Source: Aplectana chamaeleonis (Eukaryota; Nematoda; Chromadorea; Rhabditida; Cosmocercidae). From it: a DNA stretch of 64,000 nt. The stretch covers positions 1,178,001 through 1,242,000 of the forward strand of contig JAPDOI010000184.1 in assembly GCA_029168955.1 (NCBI GenBank), given 5' to 3'. Shown here piece after piece: positions 33,824 through 44,086 of the stretch (positions are counted from its first letter, which is position 1; each line of letters opens with the position of its first letter). The position numbers and the translations under genes were made by a program. The notes under the pieces were generated by a model. That model was not told the origin of the DNA, ran no database searches, and was given only the letters and a program-made list of their open reading frames with translations.

Positions 33824-34849
33824 TCATTGGATAAGCCTAAGAAGATCATGCAGCTCCTCTCTGGCATTGATTTCCGGTTGCAGTCGCCGTATTTCCCGCG
33901 CTTCCATCACTTTTCGCTCCAAAGGTTTCAGCAGATATCGATGGAGAACCGCTACATCGAAGTGAGGTGCGGCTTCGTTACTGTGTCTCACATTGCGGTG
34001 TCTAGCGAAGCTTCTGTTTGGATAGGCAGCAGGATTTGCTAGGGCTCTTCTATGTTCGTCCAAGCGGAACTTCAACGGCCTCATCGTCTCACCCACGTAC
34101 TTCTCTCCGCATGCCCGACAGGTGATCATGTATACCGTCCCACGTAAATCACAGATTTTCTTTGAGGTGCAGTAGCGACACGATTGTTCTTGACACAGGC
34201 TTTCATATGGCCTGGACGAGGTGAGGAGATCGCGTAGGGTCGGCGGTGGGCGAAAAACTAGTCGTATTGGCAGCATAGAGCGCTTGACAACATTGTCGAC
34301 TTCTCTTGCTACCTTCTCGTTGACGTAAGGCAGAGCCAATGTGATTCCATCTGCGGCTCTATGGGGGGTCCACGTTCTCAGGCTGTTTGTAGAATACCCG
34401 TTTTGATCCGGAATCATCCTTATCTTGGCCTCCACTATAGGGTCTGAGAAGGTCCCGAGCTTCTCTTTCGTTTTCAGAAGGTTGCGTATGACGTTGGCCT
34501 TCATGAACATAGGGTGAGCACTTCTGGAGTGCAAAAGTATGTTAGAAGAAGCTTCTTTTTTGTACCATAGATGTTCTTTTTGTCCTCCTACTATTCGCAC
34601 CTTCACACTAAGAAATGGCAAGAAACCACTCTCATCGGGAGTTTCTGAGGTGAAGTTTACGTTAAGATCTTGCGAATTCAATGCTTCCAACGTGCAGCTC
34701 AACTCCCTTTCACTTGTTCCGATTACAAAAACGTCATCTATGTAGCGCTTAAAGAAAATAATTCCAGTTGTTAGAGATGACTTTTCGATATGGTCCAGGA
34801 AAATAATCGCCAGCAAAGGCGCTATGCGATTTCCCATTGCTACATCCAA
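33824..34849 (-). CDS. Penelope-like RT (C-terminal half) with GIY-YIG endonuclease
   Basis: A 341-codon open frame. AMGNRIAPLLAIIFLD at residues 4-19 and RYIDDVFVIG with YIDD at 36-39 are the RT palm block and catalytic aspartates. A cysteine cluster (CQEQSCRYCTSKKIC) precedes the GIY-YIG-type nuclease core GTVYMITCRACGEKYVGET (VYM for GIY, YVG for YIG) and the conserved arginine helix FRLDEHRRAL. Such proteins nick the target and copy their RNA from it. The N-terminal RT part is missing: the frame begins at the junction with the inverted copy, so the protein is 5'-truncated and unlikely to act alone. The reading frame itself is intact. Confidence 0.9.
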   Translation of the reverse strand: MDVAMGNRIAPLLAIIFLDHIEKSSLTTGIIFFKRYIDDVFVIGTSERELSCTLEALNSQDLNVNFTSETPDESGFLPFLSVKVRIVGGQKEHLWYKKEASSNILLHSRSAHPMFMKANVIRNLLKTKEKLGTFSDPIVEAKIRMIPDQNGYSTNSLRTWTPHRAADGITLALPYVNEKVAREVDNVVKRSMLPIRLVFRPPPTLRDLLTSSRPYESLCQEQSCRYCTSKKICDLRGTVYMITCRACGEKYVGETMRPLKFRLDEHRRALANPAAYPNRSFARHRNVRHSNEAAPHFDVAVLHRYLLKPLERKVMEAREIRRLQPEINAREELHDLLRLIQ

Positions 34850-34851
34850 GG

Positions 34852-35456
34852 TAGAGATAAGGATGATTCTGGATCAAAACGGGTATTCTACAAACAGCCT
34901 GAGAACGTGGACCCCCCATAGAGCCGCAGATGGAATCACATTGGCTCTGCCTTACGTCAACGAGAAGGTAGCAAGAGAAGTCGACAATGTTGTCAAGCGC
35001 TCTATGCTGCCAATACGACTAGTTTTTCGCCCACCGCCGACCCTACGCGATCTCCTCACCTCGTCCAGGCCATATGAAAGCCTGTGTCAAGAACAATCGT
35101 GTCGCTACTGCACCTCAAAGAAAATCTGTGATTTACGTGGGACGGTATACATGATCACCTGTCGGGCATGCGGAGAGAAGTACGTGGGTGAGACGATGAG
35201 GCCGTTGAAGTTCCGCTTGGACGAACATAGAAGAGCCCTAGCAAATCCTGCTGCCTATCCAAACAGAAGCTTCGCTAGACACCGCAATGTGAGACACAGT
35301 AACGAAGCCGCACCTCACTTCGATGTAGCGGTTCTCCATCGATATCTGCTGAAACCTTTGGAGCGAAAAAGTGATGGAAGCGCGGGAAATACGGCGACTG
35401 CAACCGGAAATCAATGCCAGAGAGGAGCTGCATGATCTTCTTAGGCTTATCCAATG
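34852..35456 (+). pseudogene. Second, shorter Penelope-like RT/GIY-YIG copy with frameshift
   Basis: Nearly identical to the minus-strand frame from IRMI-DQNGYSTNSLRTWT to LLKPLERK. Near 35370 it has one extra A (GCGAAAAAGTG instead of GCGAAAAGTG), which shifts the frame and replaces the last 30 or so residues. The RT catalytic block is absent, so this copy keeps only the linker and endonuclease part. Confidence 0.85.
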
Positions 35457-35689
35457 AGGCCCTATCGCGATCCCTTCTGCGCATCCACAGTCACCCTTAT
35501 TTTATACGTGCATTTAACTGAGTGGGGTGAGCGGTTACGAAGTTTCCCTCGCTAGAACATACATCAGCATCTCCTTTAGCGCCCTTGGAGTTTCGCAGCC
35601 AACCTCTACCAAACACGAAGGGAACCCTGGTTCGTATTGTCATTGTATTGTGTTTGTTTGCCAACCACGTTTTGTAAAGAAATGTTTAA

Positions 35690-35724
35690 GGTCTGACGAC
35701 GGCTTTATGAGCCGAAAGCTTACC
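35690..35724 (+). ncRNA. Hammerhead-like ribozyme motif of the Penelope element (plus copy)
   Basis: Mirror of 33557-33591: GGT (35690-35692), CTGACGA (35693-35699), stem GGC/GCC, GAAA (35714-35717), GCTT, ACC (35722-35724). The two motifs face outward on opposite strands. Same caveat of one extra base before stem II. Confidence 0.6.
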
Positions 35725-35777
35725 GACAATAAAAAAGATCGAGCTTCCAACTCTACATCAAAGAATATTAGTGGTCA

Positions 35778-36119
35778 ATTCAAAAATGCAGGTGTGGTGG
35801 TCATAACTCCTGTCTGGCGCTGAAGTTGATTCAATATATCCTCTGTGAAAAATCGTAATTCTCATCACTCATGGCGCGAGCGGCGCGTGCGATGCTGCTG
35901 CCTCCGTTTGTCATACGCTTTCTCGCTTGTCTCTAACCTCCGCTCCGCCCCAACACGCGCAGAAAGCATGAGAATTTTGCGGTTTGTACAGTGTGTAACT
36001 CTGTCGTTAATGATTCTGATTCCGCCTACTCTGGCGATGGGCGGATCAACCGCGGGCAAGCTGCGTACCGACCGCGGGATGAGCGGCGTTCAAAACTAAA
36101 TTTGCACGCGGTTGACGCG
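35778..36119. other. Non-coding stretch
   Basis: Sequence to the right of the Penelope insertion, continuous in origin with that left of 33465. Nothing coding is supported. Confidence 0.3.
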
Positions 36120-36270
36120 CAAATCGGCGCAATCGATCCGCACGGCGTCACGCTCCGTACGCGTTGCCGCGCATTCGAGACCCAGTGTCATGCGGTCATT
36201 AAGCATTGTCACGCGGTCGATACGCACTGCCACACGGTCCGTACGCATTACCACGATGTCGGTACGGTAT
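36120..36270 (+). repeat. Degenerate 24-bp minisatellite with an in-frame 8-residue period
   Basis: CACGCGGTCGATACGCACTG-like units recur about five to six times with a 24-bp period. One frame (within 35991-36395) therefore reads repeated CHAV-TH words. Spacing is a multiple of three, but no splice or promoter evidence supports expression, so it is listed as a repeat. Confidence 0.6.
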
Positions 36271-36399
36271 TGGCGCGCGAACGATACGAAACTGGATTTT
36301 CGCTCGCGGTTGGTACGCTCGATTGTCCGAGTCCAGGTCTATGTGACCACCGCATCTGCATCAATGCCCGTCAAACTGCGAAAAAAACTATATAAATGA

Positions 36400-37261
<862 letters not shown>

Positions 37262-37669
37262 CTTTCACTGATCGGTTTCTTTTTTCACGTAAAGTAACCA
37301 AGGTTGTCGAGGATCGTGTAGCTGTCTCCGCATGCGTTCCTGGATGGTAAAGCTGAGTCCCCTTAACTCGATACCTCTTAGAACCCTTTGTCAAGAAATA
37401 AAAAAACAACAGTTCTTCCGTAAGAGTTGCCATGATTTAGATGCCCTCTACCGAATGAGCCTCCAAGGAGGTGTAGAAATTTCACTCAGACAGTCCCACG
37501 TTGGTAGCAGAGTAGAAAAGCAACAGTAGCCTCATGGTTGTTGTACTACCTCAACAATTCTCATTTTTCGTGGCCACTTCTGTTGCGATTCTCCCCACAG
37601 CTGTTCGGCTAGTACCCGCAAGAAATACGAGTGTGAAAGTGGCTACTAGCCGCAAAGGCACCTAACTCA

Positions 37670-37860
37670 GGCGAAAAAAGTTGTCGAGAATCCGGCGAGA
37701 AGTTGTCAAGAATTCGTACGAATTCAGGACAACTTCTCGCCTAATTCTCGACAACTTCTCGCCGGATTCTCGACAACTCCTCGGCTTATTCTCGACAACT
37801 TTTCGTTTTATTCTCCACAGCAGCTTTTCGCCTGATTTCTCCTCTCGACAGCCCGTCACA
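37670..37860. repeat. ATTCTCGACAACTTCTCG minisatellite, left array
   Basis: Units of about 22-24 bp. The first two are in inverse orientation (GAGAAGTTGTC) and the rest direct, turning over at GAATTCGTACGAATTC, a perfect palindrome at about 37711-37726. Confidence 0.7.
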
Positions 37861-39789
37861 TTTTCGCAAGCAAATAATTTAAAATAAAATAAACAAATAA
37901 GAAAAGGAATATATATGAACACATGTATATCTAAAAAACGGTATGATTACGAAAGGAAATATCTCACTACATCTGTAGGACTTAAATGAATCAAAAGCGT
38001 CAGTTTTTTAAATAAATTTGTAAGCACTAATTTATGCAGCAGTAATTATTCTCTTATTTTTAGACCTTGAAATTTTGTCGAACGATTTTTTTTTTCAAAT
38101 TTCGTTCATTCGAAATTTCGTCAAAAGAATTTCTTTCTCGATTTTCATTCGTTCGAGATCTGATTTTTCGATTTTTTTTTGAAAAATGGTTCCACTTTGA
38201 AAACGCTTCTCGAACCCTAGGTTACGCTGTTTCTTTATTTCTCGGGCCGAGTTGTCGTGAGCGTGAGCGAACACGACTTGAGTAGAAATCGAATACTTGT
38301 GGAACCAAGTATTCGAAATTCTCTGACCAAGCGTTGTGAATAAAGCGTTGAGACCGGTTTCGAAAAACTTCTTAGGAGTATCGAAAAAAATCGTAAACTT
38401 CGAACGAAATTCGAGAAGATCCAAAATTTCGAACGACTTTCGAAAAAAAATCAAAATTTCTATTAGATTCGAAATTCGTTCGTTCGACCTACGAAATTTC
38501 GAAAAATTTTCGAGATTTGTTCGTTTGGAATTTTTTCGAACAAATTTCGGATTTTTTCGTTCGTTCCAACTTCGAAAATTCTAAAGGTTTTTGAAATTCG
38601 TTCGTTCGATTTTTTTCCTTCTTCGTTGTTTCGAACTTGTTCGAACGATGTTTTTTTTCAGTTTTCGTTTGTTTTTTTCGAAATTGTACAACTATAATGC
38701 AATTCAACATTCAAGGCGTGGCCATTTTCACTCAGTATTCGACTTTCCTCGTTGAAACCTACGCTACTTGTATAAGCAAGAATGCGTTTTTAAAATTCCC
38801 GAAAGTGTAAATTTTTCGAATTAAGCCCTTCTCAAATTTCTGAATGAATGACTAAATCCGAGTAAGAATCCACATTTTTTTCTCGAATGAATAAATAAAT
38901 TTGTATACCCGTTATGAATTCGATTGGAATGAAGTATCGGAAAACCTATCTAACACATCATAAATATTTTGAACTTTTTTCAGGCCGAATAATCAAGTGT
39001 AGTGATCCGAAAATACTTTAAAGTTCGAAAAATCAAATCTTTCGGTTCTCCTGTTGAACATAGTACTCAAAAAAGAAAAGCAAAAAAAATTGAATACGAT
39101 TGAGTCTCTCGAATGAATGGAATGTATTAGAAAACGAGTAATTAAATTGCTCGAAAACTCAGATTGAATTGCTTAAATTAATCTTATATTTGAAAAAAAA
39201 ACGAATAAGCGATAATTACAAAAGCCGGCATAGTGGGGCATACGAGGTTCGAGTAGCCAAGAGTGGGCGGACCCCAGGTAGCGGACGCCTCGTCAATCTC
39301 GAATGGTAAGTACCTGTAGTGGCGCCTGTTAACACTCTAAGACGTGGAGACTGGCCTCGCTCATGTGCTAACGCAAGGCTTGGGTCACACCTATCTAGGC
39401 AGTGAAGGAGCAACCCAACTGGGATAGGACACTGTACACCACTTGAATGCCAAAGAATTATTTCAAGGTTAAGAGGTTCATATTTAAGCCACAACTGGAT
39501 CACTTAAGATTTTTTGAATGAAATTCTCAATTCTCAACGTCATTTTGATGATTCTAGAACAACGCTTTGCATAATGATATTTAAAATCTCATTTTTCCAG
39601 TTACAAACCATAAAAAGAAAGTTCAGTAGTTGGAATCGTAAAAACTCTGAAGTTTGGTTGCTTCAATTTACAATCTTCCGGTAAAACCGGTATTTCAAAA
39701 CTCGAAAACATAGAAATTCCTATAGAAATTTGATATTCAAGAGTTCGGTGGAATAAATTGTAAACGATAACCAGCTTGCTCAAGTTTGA

Positions 39790-40045
39790 TAGGACATGAA
39801 TTCTCGATAAATTTTCGACACATTCTCGTTTCGGGGAAAAGTTGTCCAGAATTCTCACGGAGTTCTCAACAACTATGTCCTTCTCCTGAATTCTCGACAA
39901 CTTCTCCAGAATTCTGGACAACTTCTCCGAAATTCTCGACAACTTCCCCTTCTGCCAGAATTCTCGACAACTTCTCTCCACTTTCTGAACAACTTCTCGA
40001 TTCTCGACCGATTCTCGACAACTTCTCGATATATTCTGGGCAACT
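39790..40045. repeat. ATTCTCGACAACTTCTCG minisatellite, right array
   Basis: About ten degenerate units (AATTCTCGACAACTTCTCC and variants), the same motif as 37670-37860 but more decayed. Frames across the array on both strands are repeat artefacts. Confidence 0.7.
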
Positions 40046-40189
40046 AGTTTCACCTGAGAACAGCTGAGACCAGACCTCATCAAGATGTCGTTGTTAATTG
40101 TAGTTTAGGGCGGTAGCTACAGGAACCGAATTCGCAGCAGCTGTTGCTATTATGTCAAAGGCACAGAACACCCAGAGAATTGTTTTCCA

Positions 40190-40440
40190 GTTTTCAAAGA
40201 TAAGAGAGTCACACTCTGATCACAATGGTATCTCTGAAATCGTCCAATACCCCCTATGAACAGAGTTATGGCTCCTTGAAGATGCCTATATTTTGAGGGT
40301 GAAAGATTGGTAGACGAGTTTTCTCAGGCCTGTATTTCTTTTCTTTCGCGATCGTTGCGGGAAAGCGAGCCAGGATAAGGAGACAGTCTGGCAATATACT
40401 GAAGAACGACGACTTGTAGAGAATTCATTCATCCATCTAC
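40190..40440 (-). repeat. R1 dispersed repeat, partial
   Basis: In inverse it carries the R1 landmarks seen near 18.2-18.46 kb, including the ACAGTCTGGCAATATACTGA region and GAACAGAGTTATGGCTCC. Confidence 0.5.
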
Positions 40441-40774
40441 TCAGATGTTTCGAATAAAGTTACTTGTGAGATATCTCGGAAAAATCAAGTTTCTTGTGGC
40501 TTATCTGTGATTTTCAAGTTACTTGCGAGGTTGGGACTCGCAAGTAATTACATGGGCATAGCCATGTTACTTGTGACATTTGAATCTCGCAAGTTACTTA
40601 CATTGACCCATCACTCAGAAGTTTTGAATCAAGTTCAATGTTACCTTTGAGTAAGTTACGTGAAGTCTTCATGTAACTTACTTCTATGTCAAAAGTAACT
40701 AACTTAATGTCGCAAGTAACTTACTTTCATGTCACAAGTAACCTACTTCTTGTATACAAGCAACTTACCCAGAA

Positions 40775-41020
40775 GTAACATGACAGCCCCGCCTGTGTCC
40801 ACTACAAGGGCCTAATCTTCGCCAAGGTCTGCGACGAGGAACCACCCTCCCCGAGGACCGCGACGAAAACCGCCCCCTTCCCCTCCCAGCTGAGAGGATA
40901 CCCCTATCCTCCAGCGGTAAAAAATAAGCTAGCCTCCGTACAGGGACTCGAAGTAGCCTTCCAGGGCCGGCATCATAATTCCGAATGAGAACTCGAGTGA
41001 TGTGAGGCGCCTTATATACC
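40775..41020 (-). promoter_or_regulatory. TATA/hairpin module D
   Basis: Minus strand: AACACGTGTAGAGCCGG, then TATATAAG (41011-41018). CCTGGAAGGCTACTTCGAGT follows about 52 bp downstream, then TTATTTTTTACC, GGGGTATCC and the block CGCAGACCTTGGCGAAG shared with modules E and F. Confidence 0.55.
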
Positions 41021-41094
41021 GGCTCTACACGTGTTAAGCAAATTATGACGTGACCATCCACTTGCGAGGATTGACGGGCCAATGTAAGTTACTT

Positions 41095-41540
41095 GGATTT
41101 TTGATGTTATACTCCGGCCGCCGTATGTAGCAACCCTGCCAAGCGCGAAATCTCAATTCACCCGAATAAGCGAGAAAACCCATGGAAAAAGTCGACCTCG
41201 CTCCCATGGAAGAAAAATTCGGTAATGCCCACCGACAAGCTTCCGGTCTCAATACTGAAGAGAAGCGCGATCGATTTTGTTCTATATCTATGTTTTTCCA
41301 TTTGTTTGCGGTCTGGCTTTATTTTGTGACCTACTTCAAAACGATAGGTGCAAATAACGAGGAGAAACAGGCTCGAGACAACTCATCCGCGAACTTCTCA
41401 CAATTCAAATTTGGAATCTTTAAGGAGCCATAACTCCGTTCATAGTGAGTTGTGAGCAATTCTAGAGACACTTGTGATCAGCGTCAAAAAAAAAACGAAA
41501 ATTTGATTCTGAGGTTGGACTATGCCTTTAAAGCCTCCAA
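41095..41540 (+). repeat. R1-related repeat between modules D and E
   Basis: Landmarks CACCCGAATAAGCGAGAAAA, GACAACTCATCCGCG and GTTGGACTATGCCTTTAAAG follow R1 order in a diverged form. Confidence 0.45.
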
Positions 41541-41735
41541 TCGGGAGAAAATTTGAGGGCAAAACGCGAGTTTTGACGATTTCCGGGACGCTACGACAGA
41601 AATGGCTCAAAATGCTTCTCTTCGGGTCGTTTGGAGCGCTAAACACGAATGCGAAGTTCGTTTATCGATTTTCGACAGCTCACGGTAGATTACGGTGCTT
41701 ATACAGTAGCTCCGTCAAAGTCCCAGAATTGACTT
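41541..41735 (+). repeat. Dispersed repeat family R2, partial
   Basis: GGGAGAAAATTTGAGGGCAA, GTTTATCGATTTTCGACAGC and a CGGTAGATTACGG block recur at 54.58-54.83 and 56.9-57.15 kb in the same order. Non-coding. Confidence 0.5.
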
Positions 41736-41758
41736 AGTTAACACGTGCACAGCCGGTG

Positions 41759-42370
41759 TATAAGGCGCCTCATCTCACTCGAGTCCTCGTTCGGCATTCT
41801 GATGCCGGCCCTTGGAATGCGACTTCGTGTCACTCTCCGGAGGATGGCATATTTTTGACAGCTGGGCGGATAGGTGTATCCTCTTGGCGGGGGGAGGGGG
41901 GTAGGGGGGTTCGCCGCGGTCCTTAGACGCTATTCATACTACTCAACGCCAGCGCGGCACGCGCGTGCCGCGCTGGCGTGGCGCTTGAGTATGCATACTT
42001 TCTACGCGCGTGACGCGCGTGCCGCTCTTGCGGAGACTATGAATACTCCAGCGGCGACGCCGTGGCGGAGCGGTGAAGCTGGAATGAATGAGACGATCGA
42101 TAAATAATATCAGTGGATGAAAACGCCAGGGCGTTTCGGGTGGCAGTATGAATACTGCAGCGGCGACGCCATGGCGGAGCGGGCGGAGCTGACGCGCGTG
42201 CCGCGCGGGCGGGACGTCAAGCCATTCATACACAAACGCCACGCCAGCGCGGCACGCGCGTGCCGCGCTGGCGTTGAGTAGTATGAATAGCGCTTTAGGG
42301 AGAGTGGTTTCTCACCGCAGACCTTGGCGAAGATTAAGCCCTTGTAGTAGACCGAGGCGGGGCTGTCTGG
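41759..42370 (+). promoter_or_regulatory. TATA/hairpin module E (interrupted)
   Basis: CACGTGCACAGCCGG, then TATAAGG (41759-41765). CCCTTGGAATGCGACTTCG is about 52 bp downstream, followed by CATATTTTTGACAG. The module is split by an inverted-repeat insertion at about 41928-42297, after which CGCAGACCTTGGCGAAG resumes as in module D. Confidence 0.55.
41928..42297. mobile_element. Foldback MITE inserted in module E (3-bp TTA target)
   Basis: The left arm GACGCTATTCATACTACTCA and its inverse ending GTATGAATAGCGC enclose multiple CGCCAGCGCGGCACGCGCGT blocks. TTA flanks both sides (GGTCCTTA and CTTTAGGG). A TTA duplication fits PIF/Harbinger-type insertion. Comparison with module D shows the uninterrupted state. 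Confidence 0.7.
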
Positions 42371-42639
42371 ACCGCAACAATCACGCACCCGGGGTGCCGT
42401 ATCGATGTCACCTGCATCGTAGGAGTACGGTAAATGTTAATTCTGGGTGAGTTACCTGTATACTACAAGTAAGTTACTCGTGACATAACAGTAAGTCACT
42501 TGCAACATTACGTAAGTTACTTGTGACATGGAAGTCGGTTGCATGAAGACCACGTAACTTACCTAAAAGCAACATTTAACTTGATTCAAAGCTTCTGTGT
42601 AGTCGCTATCGAGTTCAGAAATCTTGTAGGGGGTGTGGC

Positions 42640-42800
42640 TTGAGGTGGTGGGCCAAGAAGTTCGAGCCTGTGGTGGTAGCATATATCTTGCTTATTCGGA
42701 TGAATTGAAATCTCGCACTTGGCACGTGTTATACGGGAGGGGTCTGCTACACAATCACTCCAAAATCACAAAATTCATGTCTGAGGGTGAACTGTGCCTA
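42640..42800 (-). repeat. R1 repeat, partial inverse
   Basis: TGGGCCAAGAAGTTCG, CTTATTCGGATGAATTG and GAACTGTGCCTATAAAA match R1 read backwards. It ends about 60 bp before the first possible exon of the plus-strand gene. Confidence 0.4.
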
Positions 42801-42858
42801 TAAAATATAGGCATCTTTGAAGCCATCGTACGCACAGAAAAGTATGTATTATTTTTTC

Positions 42859-42975
42859 ATGTCTTCGTATATGTCCCAAAGGTCCCAAAAGGAGCAGCTT
42901 ACCGCTGAACTCGTGCTAGAGTTCATCCATTCCGTGTTTTCGAGCGCTGAGCCCAAAAATCAGTTAGAACAATGA
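42859..42975 (+). other. Possible upstream exon of the gene at 43010 (unproven)
   Basis: An ATG-initiated frame runs MSSYMSQRSQKEQLTAELVL and on to a TGA at 42973-42975. Its composition is protein-like and it sits right before a good intron end. The only consensus-like donor near its end (CA/GTTAGA at 42962) leaves phase 2, while the next exon needs phase 0. Phase-0 donors inside it (for example TCC/GTGTTT at 42934) are weak. It could be a real exon with a weak donor, or chance. Confidence 0.3.
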
Positions 42976-43009
42976 TTAAGCTCATAAAATATTACATATC
43001 AAATTCCAG

Positions 43010-44086
43010 AATGGAGTCAAATACGTGTTCCTTGAGACGCTGGAAGCTCTGAGGAAGAAACCGAAGGACGTGGAAGACGATGATTCTGATTGTGAGTTCA
43101 AAAGACTCAAAAATCGATCAAATTTCTGAAATTCTCTGATTCAGTCAGTATATCAATGTCGCCCATGCAAAGCGTGACCGCTGTGCTGAATCGTCTGGGA
43201 AGTTCTGGACCATTGCTCAAGGTATGAAACTGTCAGAGCAGGTTTATTCTTCGCCGCAGCAGCAAACGCAGAGCACAAAAAGCCGCTGCGACGGAGTATA
43301 AACGAATCTCAAGCCCGTTTTTCTTGACAACCATCTGGTGAATTGGTCAAAGAATGATTTCATAATTCCAGCAAGTGATGGTGAATGCCCGCGAATGCAT
43401 CACGAATCCTGCGGCGTTTCCTGATATGAAAGAATCGGTAGGTAATGTGACTCTCTGGGCCGAATTGCGGTCCGCAATCGCGTCTCCACACGCTTTGCGG
43501 CCGTACGCGCTCGAGTCAGTCGAATTTTAAGCGCAAAAGCTCGATATGGCTTTTTATACAATTTTCTTCAATTCTGATTAGTTTTCAGTTTCGAAAACCC
43601 ACCTATAGTCAACAGATCGGCGGCTGCGGCGATGGAAACTCTTCCGACTCGAAAGCGCGCGGCCGCAAAGCGTTTCGAGACGTAATTTTGGACCGGAATT
43701 TGGCCCAGAGAAGCACAGCAGCTCAATGGAGGCTGAACCTAATCCTGAGGGAACTAGCTGATCCTGTTCATTTTCAGATCGACTCCTATCTGCCATACAG
43801 AATTTTTGGTACCACGCCTAAGCCTGTGACTGCCCCGCTGAACCCTCACTTAAATACAAGGCCAAAATTCCGAGTGATACAGAAGCAGCCAAGCTTGACA
43901 GAGCGCGCCACTCAGAGTGACCGAACTGATGATGAAAAAGTAGAAGAAGGAGATGGAGAGATGAAGATGTCTCGAGAAGGTGCCGAAAACCACACAGGAA
44001 CAGGACGAATAGATCAAACAGCCAGCAGCAGACGAACACAGACGTCGGCGAGGAAGCCAAGCGATGGTGATGAGAGTGTATGCTAA
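43010..44086 (+). CDS. Four-exon gene 3' part, unknown nuclear-type protein
   Basis: Exons 43010-43091, 43145-43221, 43372-43437 and 43778-44086 join in phase (0, 1, 0, 0) with AG acceptors (TTCCAG, GATTCAG, TTCCAG, TTTTCAG) and GT donors (GTGAGT, GTATGA, GTAGGT), giving about 177 residues to a stop. The peptide opens NGVKYVFLETLEALRKKP, passes an acidic EDDDSD and a SPMQSVTAVLNRLGSSGPLL helix-like part, then QVMVNARECITNPAAFPDM and IDSYLPYRIFGTTPKPVTAP, and ends in a charged, low-complexity tail. The FPDMKESIDSYLPYRIF stretch faintly recalls the LPYHVF core of the GLTSCR1/BICRA domain, which is only a resemblance. The last intron holds a MITE. The 5' end is not fixed. Confidence 0.72.
43450..43718. 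mobile_element. MITE (family R3) in the last intron of the unknown gene
   Basis: CTCTCTGGGCC, GCGGTCCGCAA and CACGCTTTGCGGCCG on the left are inverse to CGGCCGCAAAGCG, GACCGGAATT and GGCCCAGAGAAGCACAG on the right. It fills most of the 340-bp intron. Other copies are at 56625-56893 and 63071-63351. Confidence 0.75.

Larger units (their letters stand above)
33477..35765. mobile_element. Penelope-like retroelement insertion, two head-to-head partial copies
   Basis: A minus-strand copy (about 33514-34849) and a plus-strand copy (about 34850-35765) are nearly identical and meet at 34850 without a spacer. TATTAGTGGTCA flanks the whole unit (33465-33476 and 35766-35777), so the pair arrived as one 2.29 kb insertion with a 12-bp target duplication. 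Both outer ends carry the GATCGAGCTTCCAACTCT block and a hammerhead-like motif. Inverted or tandem partial copies are a known habit of Penelope-like elements. Neither copy is full length. Confidence 0.85.
37666..40058. mobile_element. Element with subterminal TTCTCGACAACT minisatellites
   Basis: The left end CTCAGGCGAAAAAAGTTGTC and right end ACTAGTTTCACCTGAG are imperfect inverses. Next to each is an array built on ATTCTCGACAACTTCTCG (37670-37860 and 39790-40045). The interior (about 38.06-38.7 kb) is AT-rich with many TTCGAAAT/ATTTCGAA words. No target duplication and no transposase frame were seen. It shares the end-plus-array design of the 43-bp element but not its sequence. Confidence 0.5.
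40445..42603. mobile_element. Foldback element with GTAACTTAC arrays and outward-facing TATA modules
   Basis: The left inner border CTCAGAAGTTTTGAATCAAG (about 40614) is inverse to CTTGATTCAAAGCTTCTG (about 42578-42595). Both arms carry degenerate AAGTAACTTAC repeats (40445-40790 and 42430-42590). Inside each array lies a TATA module, minus strand on the left (D) and plus strand on the right (E), so the whole is a head-to-head inverted structure around R1-type sequence. The exact left terminus is uncertain because the array extends past the inverse border. Confidence 0.5.
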
